Made by a program: the position numbers and the translations under genes
The notes under the pieces: generated by a model
Told to the model about the DNA's origin: nothing
The model's database searches: none
Seen by the model: the letters and a program-made list of their open reading frames with translations, nothing else
Shown: positions 62,964 through 64,000 of the stretch, in pieces
Position numbering within the stretch: position 1 is the first letter of the stretch
How the letters are laid out: each line of letters begins with the position of its first letter
Origin: Porphyridium purpureum
Taxonomy: Eukaryota; Rhodophyta; Bangiophyceae; Porphyridiales; Porphyridiaceae
Length of the DNA: 64,000 nucleotides
Direction of reading: 5' to 3'
NCBI GenBank assembly: GCA_008690995.1
Contig: VRMN01000002.1
Span: 1,674,001-1,738,000 of the forward strand

Positions 62964-64000
62964 TTACCAGAATGTGGTCTGTGCGTCAGAGTAGTCAGCA
63001 TGCGTTGCCAGATCAGGGTGCGATGACTTCGAGCCGTACAAGCTCTCCTTCCTCTTGCGGCGTTTCAAAATGAAAACTGCAATCAGAATGAGTCCAATCA
63101 CAGCTAGCGTCACAAAGGCTCCAATCACGCCTGCAACGACGGGGCTCATTCCCCCAGAATCCGGGTCGCCATCCACCAGGCACAAGGTGACCTGGTCCTC
63201 GTTAGATATTTGGCACGCAGAGCACCACTCAGAAACAGAGCGGGCTTGTCCAGCAATAAGCTCCAGCATGCTTGCGGAATTGCAGAACGCATCGTTCTGG
63301 TTGCACACTGGCAAGCCTACGTAGCTCCACTCAAAATCTGAGAGGGAAGCAGTCAGAGCTTGGTTTCGAATGTAAACCACACGTAGCGCCCGCTCGCCGG
63401 TGTCCCTATCCTGCTCAAACTGAATCACGACCGAGCCACCAAACGGCGGGATCTCGCCTGACACGCCAGATTCAGAATATGGAAGGCCGAGCCCCGCAAG
63501 CAACGAAAAGAGAGTCGGGTAATGTACAGAATAAGCCTTGAACTTTGGCACGTCCTGCCCGTCAAAGTAGCGGCTCAGATCACTGTGCAGGTCGTTCAGG
63601 ATAAGCGTGGCACCGAGCACGGTGGGCTGCACATTGAGCGAAAACTTGCGGGATTCTACGTAATCTGCAATGGAGCGCACCTCTTCAAATTCAGCCTCCG
63701 TCAAAGTCGGCATATTGCCAACACCAGTGACGTCCCCAAGTGCCGGATACGTTCGAGCGAGCAAGGCACGATCGTAAAGGTTCCACCAGTTCTGCATAGA
63801 CACGTCGCCGTTGATTGCGTACGGGGTGAACCGATTCCTAAAGTCCTTGGTTGAACTTTCGCGCGCCTTGAACTCTTCCGACCCAAACCACTCGAGCTGC
63901 AAATCATTGACTGCCGGGCAACTGGCGTATGCGCGAATCATTTCGTTGTCCAATAAGCTACTTCTGACGGGAACATCGTCTCCCGGCAGCAGACCCTCTG
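62964..64000 (-). CDS. Histidine acid phosphatase-like type I membrane protein (5' part outside window)
   Basis: The frame is open to the window end, so the N-terminus with the catalytic RHGxRxP is not visible. The visible 345 residues begin EGLLPGDDVPV, the region after the substrate loop of the family, then YASCPAVND. The second catalytic block reads FKAYSVHYPTLFSLLAGLGLP, where the family has HDxT: the His and Thr are kept but the proton-donor Asp is Tyr. A Cys-rich segment (VCNQNDAFC, CSACQIS, CLVDGD) follows, then a membrane helix (VVAGVIGAFVTLAVIGLILIAVFIL) and a short basic cytosolic tail, as in lysosomal acid phosphatase. It is probably lysosomal, vacuolar or at the cell surface and may lack normal activity. 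Confidence 0.78.
   Translation of the reverse strand, partial: EGLLPGDDVPVRSSLLDNEMIRAYASCPAVNDLQLEWFGSEEFKARESSTKDFRNRFTPYAINGDVSMQNWWNLYDRALLARTYPALGDVTGVGNMPTLTEAEFEEVRSIADYVESRKFSLNVQPTVLGATLILNDLHSDLSRYFDGQDVPKFKAYSVHYPTLFSLLAGLGLPYSESGVSGEIPPFGGSVVIQFEQDRDTGERALRVVYIRNQALTASLSDFEWSYVGLPVCNQNDAFCNSASMLELIAGQARSVSEWCSACQISNEDQVTLCLVDGDPDSGGMSPVVAGVIGAFVTLAVIGLILIAVFILKRRKRKESLYGSKSSHPDLATHADYSDAQTTFW

Noticed and set aside
1-64000. tRNA, rRNA, spliceosomal RNA, CRISPR arrays, transposons, virus-like elements
   Set aside because: None of their hallmark sequences was seen on reading; a covariance-model scan would be needed for weak RNA genes.

Overview
The window looks like nuclear DNA of a unicellular red alga, probably a relative of Porphyridium. 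The reasons are: eukaryotic housekeeping genes (SRP9, LSM7, exportin-2/CSE1, GLE1, proteasome beta4, MSH4, atypical E2F) in long, mostly intron-free reading frames of moderate-to-high GC; two thylakoid-lumen proteins of the PsbQ-like type with twin-arginine signals; and several plastid-type presequences that begin MAFV or MFAF. The genus is an inference; no organelle or rRNA sequence is present to fix it. I found no tRNA, rRNA, CRISPR array, transposon or virus-derived element.

Layout. 0-5.1 kb: a possible DNA-binding/helical-repeat protein and a signal-peptide multipass membrane protein (both minus). 5.7-13.3 kb: SRP9, a Ser-rich protein, a two-pore K+ channel with EF hands, an NHLRC2-like protein and an RluA-type pseudouridine synthase. 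14.4-18.4 kb: a small unknown gene, two co-oriented PsbQ-like lumenal genes and LSM7 (one intron). 18.7-25.8 kb: a beta-propeller surface protein, a GDT1/PAM71-like transporter, a (6-4)-type photolyase/cryptochrome and an RFTS-bromodomain protein. 26-30.4 kb: a broken Cys-rich gene and CSE1. 30.4-32.8 kb: a gene-poor stretch with short repeats. 33-43.4 kb: LpxB, an acidic plastid-type protein, GLE1, a PMT-like protein, an atypical E2F and proteasome beta4. 43.9-51 kb: a plastid MIP channel overlapping a small membrane protein gene, a fringe-like glycosyltransferase, a JMJD6-like oxygenase and a MYND protein. 51-54 kb: an apparent fusion gene joining plastid aminopeptidase P to a Tat-targeted cyclophilin. 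54.6-64 kb: a secreted Gly-Tyr repeat protein, an SH3 protein, a small Cx9C-like protein, MSH4 (one intron), a prenylcysteine methylesterase-like hydrolase, a small basic protein and a partial acid phosphatase running off the end.

Common threads. (1) An 8-bp element, CACTGTAC, and close variants occur singly or in clusters in gaps between genes, usually within about 200 bp of a start codon, and are a strong candidate core-promoter element. (2) At least seven genes look plastid-directed (K+ channel, two PsbQ-like proteins, GDT1-like transporter, MIP channel, aminopeptidase-cyclophilin, acidic protein), several bearing on photosystem II or the lumen. (3) Introns are rare: three can be placed with confidence (251, 179 and 127 bp), each by restoring a conserved protein across GT...AG borders. 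(4) Some same-strand neighbours are unusually tight (1-bp overlap, 27 bp, 29 bp), which raises the question of shared transcripts.
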